A program made the position numbers and the translations under genes. A model generated the notes under the pieces. That model had not been told where the DNA came from. It saw nothing but the letters and a program-made list of their open reading frames with translations, and ran no database searches. DNA of 64,000 bases, taken from positions 6,445,501-6,509,500 of the forward strand of contig NZ_CP107921.1 of the NCBI RefSeq assembly GCF_036014215.1. The letters are read 5' to 3'. This DNA comes from Streptomyces sp. NBC_00440. GTDB taxonomy: Bacteria > Actinomycetota > Actinomycetes > Streptomycetales > Streptomycetaceae. Below, piece after piece: positions 29,377-38,251 of the stretch. Numbering within the stretch: the first letter of the stretch is position 1; each line of letters begins with the position of its first letter.

Positions 29377-31293
29377 ATGAACACCTCTCTCGCCTGGCTG
29401 CCCGCCGACGAGTTCACCCGCATTCTCGACGGCATCCCCGACCGGCACGACCGCAACAAGGCCTTCGCCGACGCGGCCCGCATCAACACGCTGTACAGCA
29501 TCATGCGCGCCGGATCCGGGCACATCGGATCCAGCTTCAGCGCGGCCGACACCGTCGCCTGGCTGCTGCTGGAGGAAATGCGCTCGCCGTTCGCCGGGGA
29601 CGGCGACATCTACTTCTCGTCCAAGGGCCATGACGCACCCGGCCTCTACTCGGCCCTGATCGCCCTCGGAGCACTGCCGCAGGAGAAGCTCCACCAGCTG
29701 CGCCGGCTCGGCGGGCTGCCCGGTCACCCGGACGTCTCCATCCCGCACATGCACGCCAACAGCGGCTCACTCGGCATGGGGATCTCCAAGGCCAAGGGCA
29801 TGATCCTGGCCAACCGCCTCACCGGCGTGAACCGGCGTGTCTACGTACTGACCGGCGACGGCGAGCTCCAGGAGGGGCAGAACTGGGAGGCGCTGGCGGG
29901 CGCGGTCCACCGGGGCCTCGGCGAGCTGACGGTCATCGTCGACCACAACAAGATCCAGTCCGACACCTGGGTCGCCCATGTGAGCGATCTCGGCGACATC
30001 GAGGCGAAGTTCGCCGCCTTCGGCTGGGGCGTGCTCCGCTGCGACGGCAACGACGCACACGAACTCGACGAGGCGTTCCGGCTCCGTGAGAAGGAGCACG
30101 CGGGCAAGCCCGCCGTGATCATCGCGGACACCGTGAAGGGCGCCGGCTGCGCCACCTTCGCCGCCACCTCGATGCCCGACGACGAATGGCGCTACCGCTT
30201 CCACAGCGGAGCCCCGGCCGCTGATGACTACCTCGGCGCACACCGGGAACTCACCACCGCCGTCGACACCCTGCTGGCCCGCCACGGTCTTGCCCCGCTC
30301 ACCTTCTCGCACGCGGACACGGCTCCGCCCGCCAAGGCCACCGGGCCGCGGCTGCCCGAGGTGTACGGGCGCGCGCTCGCCGAGCGCGCACGGACGGACG
30401 AGCGCATCGTCGCGCTCGACGCGGACCTGGTGCTCGACACCGGCCTCATCCCGTTCTCCGAGACACTGCCGGAGCGCTTCGTCGAGTGCGGCATCGCGGA
30501 GCAGGACATGGTGTCGATGGCCGGCGGCCTCGCCTCGCGCGGCCTGCTGCCCTTCGTGCACTCCTTCTCGTGCTTCCTGCACGCACGCCCGAACGAGCAG
30601 ATGTACACCAACGCGTCGGAGCACCGGAAGGTGGTCTACGTCGGCTCCCTCGCGGGCCTGCTGCCGGCCGGCCCCGGCCACTCCCACCAGGCCGTCCGGG
30701 ACGTCAGCGCCGTGGGCGCCATCCCGGGCCTGGTCGTGCTGGAGCCTGCCAACTCCGCCGAGGCCCGTGCCGCGGTCGGGTTCTGTGCCGAGACCGATGC
30801 GAGCGTGTATCTCCGGCTCGTCAGCACCCCGGTGCCCGACGAGGCAGAGGCCCTGGGCGCGGAGCCGCTGGCCACCGGACACGGCCGGGTGGTACGCGCC
30901 GGCGGCAGGACCGTGGCCATCGGCTCGGGACCGGTGGTCCTGACCCAGCTGCTGCGCGCAGCCGACCTGCTCGCCGCCGACGGAGTGGACCTGACCGTCG
31001 TCGCGCTGCCCTGGCTGAACCGGGTCGACAGCGGATGGCTCTCCGCCCTGGCGGCCGACACCGACGACCTGTTCGTCGTGGAGAACCACTACACCCACGG
31101 CGGGCAGGCGGACCTGCTGGCCAGGGCCCTGCTGGAGCTCGGCACCGAGAGGGTCGCGTCCTTCACCGGGATCGGCCTGACCGATGTACCGCTGTGCGGC
31201 ACCGAGGCCGAGGTGCTCGACGCCCACGGCCTCAGCGCGGAGCGGCTCGCCGCGCGGATCCAGGACCGCATCCGGCCGGCCACGGGCAGCTGA
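29377..31293 (+). CDS. Transketolase (full-length, single chain)
   Basis: ATG start with GGAGA upstream. The protein is 638 aa, near the usual transketolase length. The N-terminal TPP-binding domain has GSGHIGSSFS and G160-D-G162 followed by the Asn of the TPP motif. The pyrimidine domain has the catalytic Glu region FVECGIAEQDMV, and a C-terminal transketolase domain is present. The enzyme moves a two-carbon ketol unit between sugar phosphates. Its place in this operon rather than with pentose phosphate genes suggests a dedicated chain-extension or branching step that makes an unusual sugar for NeuB. Confidence 0.94.
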   Translation: MNTSLAWLPADEFTRILDGIPDRHDRNKAFADAARINTLYSIMRAGSGHIGSSFSAADTVAWLLLEEMRSPFAGDGDIYFSSKGHDAPGLYSALIALGALPQEKLHQLRRLGGLPGHPDVSIPHMHANSGSLGMGISKAKGMILANRLTGVNRRVYVLTGDGELQEGQNWEALAGAVHRGLGELTVIVDHNKIQSDTWVAHVSDLGDIEAKFAAFGWGVLRCDGNDAHELDEAFRLREKEHAGKPAVIIADTVKGAGCATFAATSMPDDEWRYRFHSGAPAADDYLGAHRELTTAVDTLLARHGLAPLTFSHADTAPPAKATGPRLPEVYGRALAERARTDERIVALDADLVLDTGLIPFSETLPERFVECGIAEQDMVSMAGGLASRGLLPFVHSFSCFLHARPNEQMYTNASEHRKVVYVGSLAGLLPAGPGHSHQAVRDVSAVGAIPGLVVLEPANSAEARAAVGFCAETDASVYLRLVSTPVPDEAEALGAEPLATGHGRVVRAGGRTVAIGSGPVVLTQLLRAADLLAADGVDLTVVALPWLNRVDSGWLSALAADTDDLFVVENHYTHGGQADLLARALLELGTERVASFTGIGLTDVPLCGTEAEVLDAHGLSAERLAARIQDRIRPATGS

Positions 31294-31343
31294 ACCGCCC
31301 GGGCCCGACCCGCAAACCACACCTTCCGAAACAGGAGCACCGT

Positions 31344-32018
31344 ATGGACACCGTCTACAACGAACTCGTCCGGCCGAGCCAGGAAATCACCGATGGCTTC
31401 CGCGAGTTGCTCGCCGAGTACAGCCCCAGCTGTGTGGTGACCGACGCGCAGCGCCGCGCCGGCGCCATGGGCGGCTTCCAGGTCGTCCGGAACGACCAGA
31501 AGATCGCCGGTCCGGCGTTCACCATCAACCTGTCGATCGACGACTGGGTCAACACGCTGCCCATCCTGTCCCGCGCCCAGCCCGGCGACGTCATCGTGAT
31601 GGCCTGCCACGGTCTGGCGACCACCGCCATGTGGGGCGGTCTGACCGCCACGGTCTCCCACAAGTTCGGCATCGCCGGAGCCATCATCGACGGGGCCGCC
31701 CGCGACATCGACGAGATCCGCGACATCGGCTTCCCCGTCTGGTACCGCACCACCTCCCCGCGGCAGTCGCCCGGCGCCGTACACGACCGCATCGAGCCCG
31801 TCCAGGTCAACGTCCCGGTCTCGGTCGGCGGACAGGTCATCTTCCCGGGCGACATCGTCGTGGCCGACGAGAACGGCGTCGCGACCGTCCCGTCCGGCTC
31901 CGCCAAGGAGGTACTGGAGAGCGCCCGTGGCGTCGCGGCGCGCGAGAACGAGATCCGCGACCGGATCAGCTCCGGTGCGACCGCGGCAGACCTGCGGGCC
32001 GAGTTCGGAAACCTCTGA
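31344..32018 (+). CDS. RraA / HMG-aldolase family protein
   Basis: ATG start with CAGGAG upstream. The protein is 224 aa. It contains the WGGL...IIDGAARD core with Arg120-Asp121, the family's substrate-binding residues. Members are class II pyruvate aldolases (4-hydroxy-4-methyl-2-oxoglutarate or related) and oxaloacetate decarboxylases; RNase E inhibitor RraA is a relative. In this operon an aldol step on a 2-oxo acid, making or trimming the chain, is more plausible than RNase control. The start is 50 bp after the transketolase stop. Confidence 0.88.
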   Translation: MDTVYNELVRPSQEITDGFRELLAEYSPSCVVTDAQRRAGAMGGFQVVRNDQKIAGPAFTINLSIDDWVNTLPILSRAQPGDVIVMACHGLATTAMWGGLTATVSHKFGIAGAIIDGAARDIDEIRDIGFPVWYRTTSPRQSPGAVHDRIEPVQVNVPVSVGGQVIFPGDIVVADENGVATVPSGSAKEVLESARGVAARENEIRDRISSGATAADLRAEFGNL

Positions 32019-32027
32019 GGAGTGACG

Positions 32028-32936
32028 ATGCGCGTCTACATCACCGGAGCGGACGGCAGCCTCGGCAAGGCCGTCACCCAGGAGCTGGCCGCCGACCCGC
32101 GGACCGCGGACTGGCCCGTACTCGGCGTCTCCGTATCCGACTTCGACATCGCCGACGAGCGGGCCGTGGCCGAGTCCATCGCCGGGTTCCGTCCCGACGT
32201 CGTCCTGCACCTGGCCGCCATATCCATCGTGGCCGCCTGCCAGACCGACGTCGAACTCGGCCTGCGTGTGAACGTCGCCGGTGTGCACCAGGTCGCCGAG
32301 GCCTGCCGGGCGGCCGGCAGCCGCATGGTCTACATCTCCAGCGACTACGTCTTCGACGGGATCGCCGCACCGGAGGGCGACTACCGGGAGACCGACACAC
32401 CCAACCCGCTGAGCGTGTACGGCCTGACCAAGCTCGCCGGTGAGCAGATCGCCGAACGCGTACCCGAGCACCTCGTGGTCCGCACCTCCTGGCTCTTCGG
32501 CGGAGCCGCCGAGAACAACGACGACGTCCTGGCCACGATCCGGTCCGCCGAGCGCGGTGAGCGCCAGGAGCTGATCGACGACCAGTACAGCCGCCCCACG
32601 TACACCGTGGACCTGGCGCGGGCGATCATCCACCTGATCGGCCTGGACGAGTTCCCGGTCGGCACGGTGCATGTCGCCAACCGCAACAGCGCGACCCGGT
32701 ACGAACTCGGGGCGCACGCTCTCAACGTGTACGACCCGAAGCTGCACGCGGAACACCCGCCGACCGCCGTCTCGTTCGACGACTGCACCTTCGTCGGGGG
32801 CCGCCCGAAGGTCTCGGCACTCAACACCGACCGGCTGGCCGCGCTCGGTGTGACCATGCCGACCTGGCAGGACGCCGTGGCCCGCCACTGCGCGGTGCTG
32901 CGCAGCGAAACCGAATCCCGGAGGACGACCGTATGA
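32028..32936 (+). CDS. RmlD-like dTDP-4-dehydrorhamnose reductase family protein
   Basis: ATG at 32028 is preferred because GGAG sits five bases upstream; a GTG at 32022 is in frame. The protein is 302 aa. It has a Rossmann GADGSLGK motif, YISSDYVFDG, and the catalytic Tyr131-x3-Lys135. The family reduces 4-keto sugars or related substrates with NAD(P)H. No dTDP-glucose synthase or dehydratase genes are nearby, so its substrate is probably not dTDP-4-keto-rhamnose. Confidence 0.9.
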   Translation: MRVYITGADGSLGKAVTQELAADPRTADWPVLGVSVSDFDIADERAVAESIAGFRPDVVLHLAAISIVAACQTDVELGLRVNVAGVHQVAEACRAAGSRMVYISSDYVFDGIAAPEGDYRETDTPNPLSVYGLTKLAGEQIAERVPEHLVVRTSWLFGGAAENNDDVLATIRSAERGERQELIDDQYSRPTYTVDLARAIIHLIGLDEFPVGTVHVANRNSATRYELGAHALNVYDPKLHAEHPPTAVSFDDCTFVGGRPKVSALNTDRLAALGVTMPTWQDAVARHCAVLRSETESRRTTV

Positions 32937-34270
32937 GCCTGCTCAACCGGGGCGCCGGAGCCCCGACCAGTTGGCGGAACTGGGCACGCTCGGCCCGCTG
33001 CACCCCGGACCGGCTGATCCGAGCCACCCACGAGAGCGACCTGGTCGACGCCGTGCGCTACGCCGCCGACCGCGGTCTTGTCCTGCGCGCCGCCGGCACC
33101 GGCCACTCGTTCAACCCGCTGGTCACGACCGGTGGCGTCGTCCTGGACATGACCGGCTACACCGGCATCGTCGCCCTCGACCCCGCCGCCTCGACCGTCA
33201 CCGTGCGCGGCGGCACCCTGCTCAGGGAGCTCAACTGGGCGCTGGACAAGGCCGGACTCGCCCTGTCCAACATGGGAACCCTCGAATATCAGACCATCGC
33301 CGGCGCCATCTCGACCGGCAACCACGGCAGCGGGATAGGCCACCGGCCCTTCTCGGGCCAGGTCATCGCCCTGACACTCGTCACGGCCGACGGGACGATC
33401 CGCAGCTGCGGCCGGGACGAGGACCCCGAGCTGTTCGCCGCTGCGGCCACCTCGCTCGGCGCGCTCGGTGTCATATCGACGGTCACCCTCCAGTGCGTGC
33501 CGCGCTACAACCTCCGTGTGACAGAAGGAAGTTGCCCACTGGACAGCATTCTGGAGGACATCGAGGCGTACGCCCGCAGCGCCGAGCACGCCACCTTCTC
33601 GCTCAAGGGATGGAGCGACAGCGCCTCGACCCTGAAGCTGAATCCGACCGATGCGCCGCCGTCGGCGGACGCCGAGCGCCGCCGCCGGGCGAACACCCTC
33701 GGCGAGGTCCGCTGCACGACGGCCGGACTGGTGGGGCGGATCGACCAGCGCGCCGTACGGCGGATCATGACCGCCCAGCTCGGCGGCGGACCCGGTCCCG
33801 GGGACTACGTGGACGTGAGCTACAACGCGTTCACCTTCCCGCAGCCGGTCAAGTTCCTCTCCCTGGAATACGCCCTGCCGCTGACCTCGGCGACCGACGC
33901 GGTCCGCCATGTGCACGAGGACGTCAAGGCCTTCGGTCTGCGCACCCCGTACTCGGTCACGGTCCGCTTCAGCGCCGGTGACGACCTGCTGCTCAGCCCG
34001 GCCCACGGGCGGACGACGGCCTACGTCAACATCACCGTGCCGCGAACGGTCGGCTACACCGAACTGCTGCGCACCTTCGAGGCGGTGCTGCTGGAGCACG
34101 AAGGCCGCCCGCACTGGGGCAAGGCCCACACGGCGACGGCCGAGCTCATCGCGGACCGCTACCCGGGCTGGAAGACGTTCCAGGACGTCCGCGCCGAACT
34201 CGACCCGTCGTCCCTGTTCACCAGCGACTACCTGAGGCGTGTGCTCGGAGGCACACGCACCGGCCGGTGA
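32933..34270 (+). CDS. FAD-linked aldonolactone / alditol oxidase
   Basis: The start overlaps the previous stop by 4 bp (ATGA). The protein is 445 aa. An N-terminal FAD-binding PCMH domain has His58 in GTGHSF, the site of covalent 8-alpha-histidyl FAD in L-gulonolactone, xylitol and alditol oxidases. The C-terminal ALO-type domain includes HWGKAHT. Such enzymes use O2 to oxidise sugar alcohols or lactones. In this operon it may turn a terminal alcohol into an aldehyde for the NeuB condensation or oxidise a lactone; the order of steps is inference. Confidence 0.92.
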   Translation: MSLLNRGAGAPTSWRNWARSARCTPDRLIRATHESDLVDAVRYAADRGLVLRAAGTGHSFNPLVTTGGVVLDMTGYTGIVALDPAASTVTVRGGTLLRELNWALDKAGLALSNMGTLEYQTIAGAISTGNHGSGIGHRPFSGQVIALTLVTADGTIRSCGRDEDPELFAAAATSLGALGVISTVTLQCVPRYNLRVTEGSCPLDSILEDIEAYARSAEHATFSLKGWSDSASTLKLNPTDAPPSADAERRRRANTLGEVRCTTAGLVGRIDQRAVRRIMTAQLGGGPGPGDYVDVSYNAFTFPQPVKFLSLEYALPLTSATDAVRHVHEDVKAFGLRTPYSVTVRFSAGDDLLLSPAHGRTTAYVNITVPRTVGYTELLRTFEAVLLEHEGRPHWGKAHTATAELIADRYPGWKTFQDVRAELDPSSLFTSDYLRRVLGGTRTGR

Positions 34271-34944
34271 CTGCCGTCCGCGCCCTCACCGCCCAGGCGC
34301 TCCTGCTGGACTTCGACGGCCTGATCTGTGACACGGAACGGGCGGCGCATCTGTCCTGGGAGAACTTCTACGGGCGGCACGGTCTGGTCTTCCCCGACGA
34401 GGTCTGGGCGGCGATGACGGGCCGGGCCTCGGGGGAGTCGTACGCCGCCGACGACCTGGCCGGGAGGCTGGGCCGGGCGCTCACCCCGGAGGAACTGGCG
34501 GAGCGGCGCGCGGACAAGGCACGGCTCGCCGGCGCCGAACCGCTGCGGCCGGGAGTGGCCCGGCTGCTGGACGGTGCCCGGCGGCAGGGCATCCCGTGCG
34601 CGGTCGTCTCCAGCTCCGACCGCGCCTGGGTGCGGGGACACCTCGAACGCCTGGGGGTCATCGACCGGTTCGCCCAGGTGGTCACGGGCGACCAGGTCCA
34701 CGCCCGGAAACCCGCACCCGACCTGTATCTGCGAGGACTTGAGCTGCTCGGCACCCGGGCGGAGGACGGCCTCGCCCTGGAGGACTCCGCCACGGGCGTC
34801 GCCGCTGCCAAGGCAGCGGGGCTGCGCTGTGTGGCGGTCCCGGGAGAGCGCGGCAGCCGCCGCACGCTGGGCGAAGCCGACCTGGTGCTGGCGAGCCTGG
34901 AACACCTCACACCCACCAAGCACCAAGAGGTGACATCCGTATGA
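34267..34944 (+). CDS. HAD-superfamily sugar phosphatase (beta-PGM-like)
   Basis: The GTG start overlaps the previous stop by 4 bp. The protein is 225 aa. It has Asp15 and Asp17 in DFDGLICDTE, VVSSSD, KPAPDLY and LEDSATG, all four HAD motifs, plus a cap of the phosphoglucomutase type. A phosphatase is a natural partner for a transketolase and NeuB, which often handle phosphosugars. It could also be a phosphomutase. Confidence 0.92.
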   Translation: MTAVRALTAQALLLDFDGLICDTERAAHLSWENFYGRHGLVFPDEVWAAMTGRASGESYAADDLAGRLGRALTPEELAERRADKARLAGAEPLRPGVARLLDGARRQGIPCAVVSSSDRAWVRGHLERLGVIDRFAQVVTGDQVHARKPAPDLYLRGLELLGTRAEDGLALEDSATGVAAAKAAGLRCVAVPGERGSRRTLGEADLVLASLEHLTPTKHQEVTSV

Positions 34945-35930
34945 CGACCGAAACTGAGATCTCCGGCGCGGCCATGTCCATCATGGATTCACTGGTGCGC
35001 CCCGACCGCGGCGGGCCCGAGTGGCTCTGGCGCAGCGGTGAACTCGTGCCGTGGGCGGAGGCGACCATCCACGTCAACGCCGTGGGTCATGCCTCCGTCG
35101 CGGCGGTGTTCGAAGGCATCAAGGCCTATCTCTCGCACGACGGGGACAGGCTGCTGGTCTTCCGGCTCGACGAACACCTCAAGCGGCTCTACGACTCCGC
35201 GCGCATCGTGCGGCTCGATCTGCCGTACGGCCTGGGGGAGTTGCGGGCGGCGGTCCTGGAGGTCATCGCGGCCAACCGGTACCGCGAGGACGTGTATCTG
35301 CGGCCGTGGGCCTTCCCGGCGGGCACCATCCAGGAGCAGATGGTCCCGGCGGGTGTGCGCTGCGAAGTGGTCGTCGACAGCTGGACGTTCCAGAGCGGCC
35401 TGGGCACCGAGCGGGGCTGCCGGGCCGCGGTCAGTTCCTGGACCCGCATCAACGAGTCGTCCATGCCTCCGCGGGTCAAGGCCTTCTCCAACTACCACAA
35501 CGGCCGGCTCGCGATGATCGAGGCGAGGGAGAACGGACACGACTGGCCGATTCTGCTGAACGAGCGGAGCAAGGTGAGTGAGGGGCCCGGCGCCTGCATC
35601 GCCCTGGTGCGCGACGGGGTGGTGATCACGCCGTCGACGACCAGCGGAATCCTGGAGAGCCTCACCCGGGAGACCTCGCTGACCCTGCTGCGGGAGCTGG
35701 GCCACGAGGTCGTGGAGCGCGAGGTCGACCGTACCGAACTCTATCTGGCCGACGAGGTGTTCTTCATGGGCACCGGCTGGGAGATCCTGCCGGTGACCTG
35801 GGTGGACGGACTCCAGGTGGGGGACGGTACGGCCGGCGGGGTGACGCGCGCGCTGGACGCGGCGTACGGCGCGGCCGTCCGGGGTCAATCCCCGCAGCAC
35901 GCGGACTGGTTGACCGAGATCCCGTTCTGA
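34941..35930 (+). CDS. Class IV PLP aminotransferase (BCAT-like)
   Basis: The start overlaps the previous stop by 4 bp (ATGA). The protein is 329 aa, a fold-type IV aminotransferase with catalytic Lys180 in RVKAFSNYHNGRL. The sequence resembles branched-chain aminotransferases (IlvE). The enzyme would convert a 2-oxo acid to an alpha-amino acid with glutamate. Placed after NeuB, it most simply transaminates the 3-deoxy-2-oxo acid to a polyhydroxylated amino acid (inference). Housekeeping IlvE is unlikely because no other branched-chain genes are here. Confidence 0.93.
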   Translation: MTTETEISGAAMSIMDSLVRPDRGGPEWLWRSGELVPWAEATIHVNAVGHASVAAVFEGIKAYLSHDGDRLLVFRLDEHLKRLYDSARIVRLDLPYGLGELRAAVLEVIAANRYREDVYLRPWAFPAGTIQEQMVPAGVRCEVVVDSWTFQSGLGTERGCRAAVSSWTRINESSMPPRVKAFSNYHNGRLAMIEARENGHDWPILLNERSKVSEGPGACIALVRDGVVITPSTTSGILESLTRETSLTLLRELGHEVVEREVDRTELYLADEVFFMGTGWEILPVTWVDGLQVGDGTAGGVTRALDAAYGAAVRGQSPQHADWLTEIPF

Positions 35931-36068
35931 TCGGTGCATTGGGCCGACGGCGGTGCTCGGCTGTACGGTCAGGTCTTCGACCGTCCGGCCACCGGGCCCC
36001 GCCGCCCGGCTGCGGCCATTCGCGCGGTCGGCTTCGCCCACAGCCAGAGTGTCCAGAAGGAGAGACCG

Positions 36069-36914
36069 TTGAGCGTTACCGATTCCGAGCTTCCGGCGTC
36101 ATGGACAACGGAGGAGATCGCCGAGAGCGCTGAGAACGCTCAGAGCGCGGTGTCCCCTGCGCGGCTTTCGATCGCCGATGTGCTGACCCTCGGCAACGCG
36201 GTCTGCGGCTTCGCCTCGGTGTACTTCATCACGACCAACGTGCTGGTCCCCTACCTCAGTGACGGCCCCGGCCAGGGAGTGGGAGAGGTACGCCAGGCCG
36301 GTGCCACCGCGGTCCTGCTCATGCTGATGGCCTCCCTGTTCGACCTGTGTGACGGGCTGGTCGCGCGCAGGTTCCGCAGCTCCGGCATGGGAGCCGAGCT
36401 CGACAACCTCTCCGACCTGATCAGCTTCGGTCTCGCGCCGGCCTACTTCGTCGTCGTCTGGGGGCTGGTGAGCGGCACCGACTACCCGGGCCTCGTCGTC
36501 CTGGCCGGCCTCGCGGTGCTGCTGGCCGGGCTGTTGCGGCTGGCCCGGTTCTCCTGCACCACGATGCAGGACGGCATGTTCCAGGGGATGCCGATTCCCT
36601 TCGCCGCTCTCACCGTCGTCTCGATCGTTCTGCTTCAACTGCCGTTCGTTCCCACCCTGCTCGCCGTCCTGGGCGTCGCCTGGCTGATGGTGAGCCGGGT
36701 CGAGTACCCGAAGCCCACCGGCAAGCTGGCGGTCGCCACCATCGTGTGGGGATCGGCCAATATCGGGTGCCTGGTGGCCTGGGCCACCGGTATCGCGGGC
36801 GGCGAGAAGCTGATGGTCACCGGCTGCACCCTGCAGGTGCTGGTGGCGGCCGTCCTGCCAGTCTTCGCGGGGATGCGTCGGATCAACGCCGTGCGGCAGC
36901 GACGCGCGGCCTGA
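36069..36914 (+). CDS. PssA-like CDP-alcohol phosphatidyltransferase
   Basis: A TTG start at 36069 is chosen because AAGGAG lies at ideal distance; a frame from 35934 lacks a site and its added N-terminus is not protein-like. The protein is 281 aa with about seven or eight membrane helices. The CDP-alcohol motif is D92-x2-D95-G96-x2-A99-R100-x7-G108-x3-D112-x3-D116, followed by LISFG as in phosphatidylserine synthases; canonical spacing after AR is x8, so it is one residue short. The family joins CDP-diacylglycerol to a hydroxyl compound at the membrane. There are no phosphatidylserine decarboxylase or lipid genes nearby, so a dedicated role on the operon product is suspected. Confidence 0.9.
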   Translation: MSVTDSELPASWTTEEIAESAENAQSAVSPARLSIADVLTLGNAVCGFASVYFITTNVLVPYLSDGPGQGVGEVRQAGATAVLLMLMASLFDLCDGLVARRFRSSGMGAELDNLSDLISFGLAPAYFVVVWGLVSGTDYPGLVVLAGLAVLLAGLLRLARFSCTTMQDGMFQGMPIPFAALTVVSIVLLQLPFVPTLLAVLGVAWLMVSRVEYPKPTGKLAVATIVWGSANIGCLVAWATGIAGGEKLMVTGCTLQVLVAAVLPVFAGMRRINAVRQRRAA

Positions 36915-36949
36915 CGCCCCCATACGACCCTTCTTGGAGTGCGGCGCAG

Positions 36950-38251
36950 ATGCCTTCGAATGAACAGACCCCACCGCCGGCCCCCTCACCGGTCACATCG
37001 CCGGTGGGACACCTTCTGGTCGTCGGTGACGAGCGGGACATCGTGGCGTACGCCAGGGAGCTCTCTCCCGGTCTGCGGACCAGCGTCCTGTGCACCCCCC
37101 AGGAAGCCCGCAAGTCGGGGCGCGCCGAGGACCATCGCAGGGTGGTCGTCCTGGACGAGCACGCCCCGGCCGGCGAGTGGGTCGCCGCCGCCCGCTTCGT
37201 GCACGCGGTGGAGCCGGTGGACCGGGTGGTCTGTTACGGCGAGGCGGGACAGACCCCCGCCGCCGAGATCGCGCTGGAGCTCGGACTGTCCTGGCACACC
37301 CCGCAGACCGTCCGGGCCGTCGACAGCAAGAAGCTGATGCGGGAGCGGCTCGCCGGTGCGGGCGTCGACGACACCCCCTGCATCGAGGCCGGCACGGCCG
37401 AGGAGATCGCCGAGTTCGGCGCCCGGGTGGGCTACCCGCTGATCTGCAAGCCGGGCAAAGGGGTCGGCAGCCACGGAGTGGTACGGCTCGAAGGGCCCGA
37501 CGGCCTGGACGGCCTGCTCGCGGTCTCCCGCTCGGCCGCGGCCGGTCTGCACCACACCGAGGTGCTGGTCGAACCCTTCCACGAGGGCGCGGAGTTCAGC
37601 GTCGAGTGCCTCAGTGAGAACGGCGAGCACCTCGCCCTGTGCGTCACGGAGAAGCACCTCCTGCCCGGCGGCTTCGTGGAGCTGGGCCATGTACTCCCGG
37701 CGCCGCTCGCCGCGGCCGACGAGCACCGGATCGTGACGACGGTCGCACGGGCCCTGGACGCACTGGGCATCCGTGAAGGCGCCAGCCACACCGAGGTCAT
37801 CGTGACCGGGGAGACGGTCAGGATCGTGGAGACCCACCTGCGCCAGGGCGGCGACCGCATCCCCTATCTGCTGCGCGAGGCCCGCGGCGTCGACATCGTC
37901 GCGGCGCTGGCCCGGCAGAGCATCGGCCTGCCCTCCCTCGGTGAGGCCCGCAGCCAGCTGGAGAAGGCCGCGGGCGACACCCGCTCCGCCGCGATCTGGT
38001 ACGCGACGCCCCAGGCACCCGGCGAGATAGTGGAGGTCCTCGGCGCCGATGAGATAAGGACCCGGCCGGGGATATGCGACGTCGTCGTGCGCAGCGGACC
38101 CGGCGACCGGCTGGAACCGGTCACCTCATCCGGTGGCCGTCCCGCACATGTGTGGGTGGTCGCCGAAGGGCCCGAGGAGGCCCTGGCGGCAGCGCGCACG
38201 GCGGTGGCCGGTCTGCGCTTCGTGGTCGCTGTCCCCGGCAGCCCCGCATGA
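36950..38251 (+). CDS. ATP-grasp ligase C
   Basis: ATG start 35 bp after the PssA-like stop with GGAG about ten bases upstream. The protein is 433 aa. The ATP-grasp core has PLICKPGKGVGSHG and a C-terminal VETHLRQGGDR, so the usual E-x-N-x-R reads E-T-H-L-R. It probably forms an amide or peptide bond using ATP. It is distinct from ligases A and B, which have Ala at that position. Three ATP-grasp proteins in one locus suggest sequential couplings. Confidence 0.9.
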   Translation: MPSNEQTPPPAPSPVTSPVGHLLVVGDERDIVAYARELSPGLRTSVLCTPQEARKSGRAEDHRRVVVLDEHAPAGEWVAAARFVHAVEPVDRVVCYGEAGQTPAAEIALELGLSWHTPQTVRAVDSKKLMRERLAGAGVDDTPCIEAGTAEEIAEFGARVGYPLICKPGKGVGSHGVVRLEGPDGLDGLLAVSRSAAAGLHHTEVLVEPFHEGAEFSVECLSENGEHLALCVTEKHLLPGGFVELGHVLPAPLAAADEHRIVTTVARALDALGIREGASHTEVIVTGETVRIVETHLRQGGDRIPYLLREARGVDIVAALARQSIGLPSLGEARSQLEKAAGDTRSAAIWYATPQAPGEIVEVLGADEIRTRPGICDVVVRSGPGDRLEPVTSSGGRPAHVWVVAEGPEEALAAARTAVAGLRFVVAVPGSPA

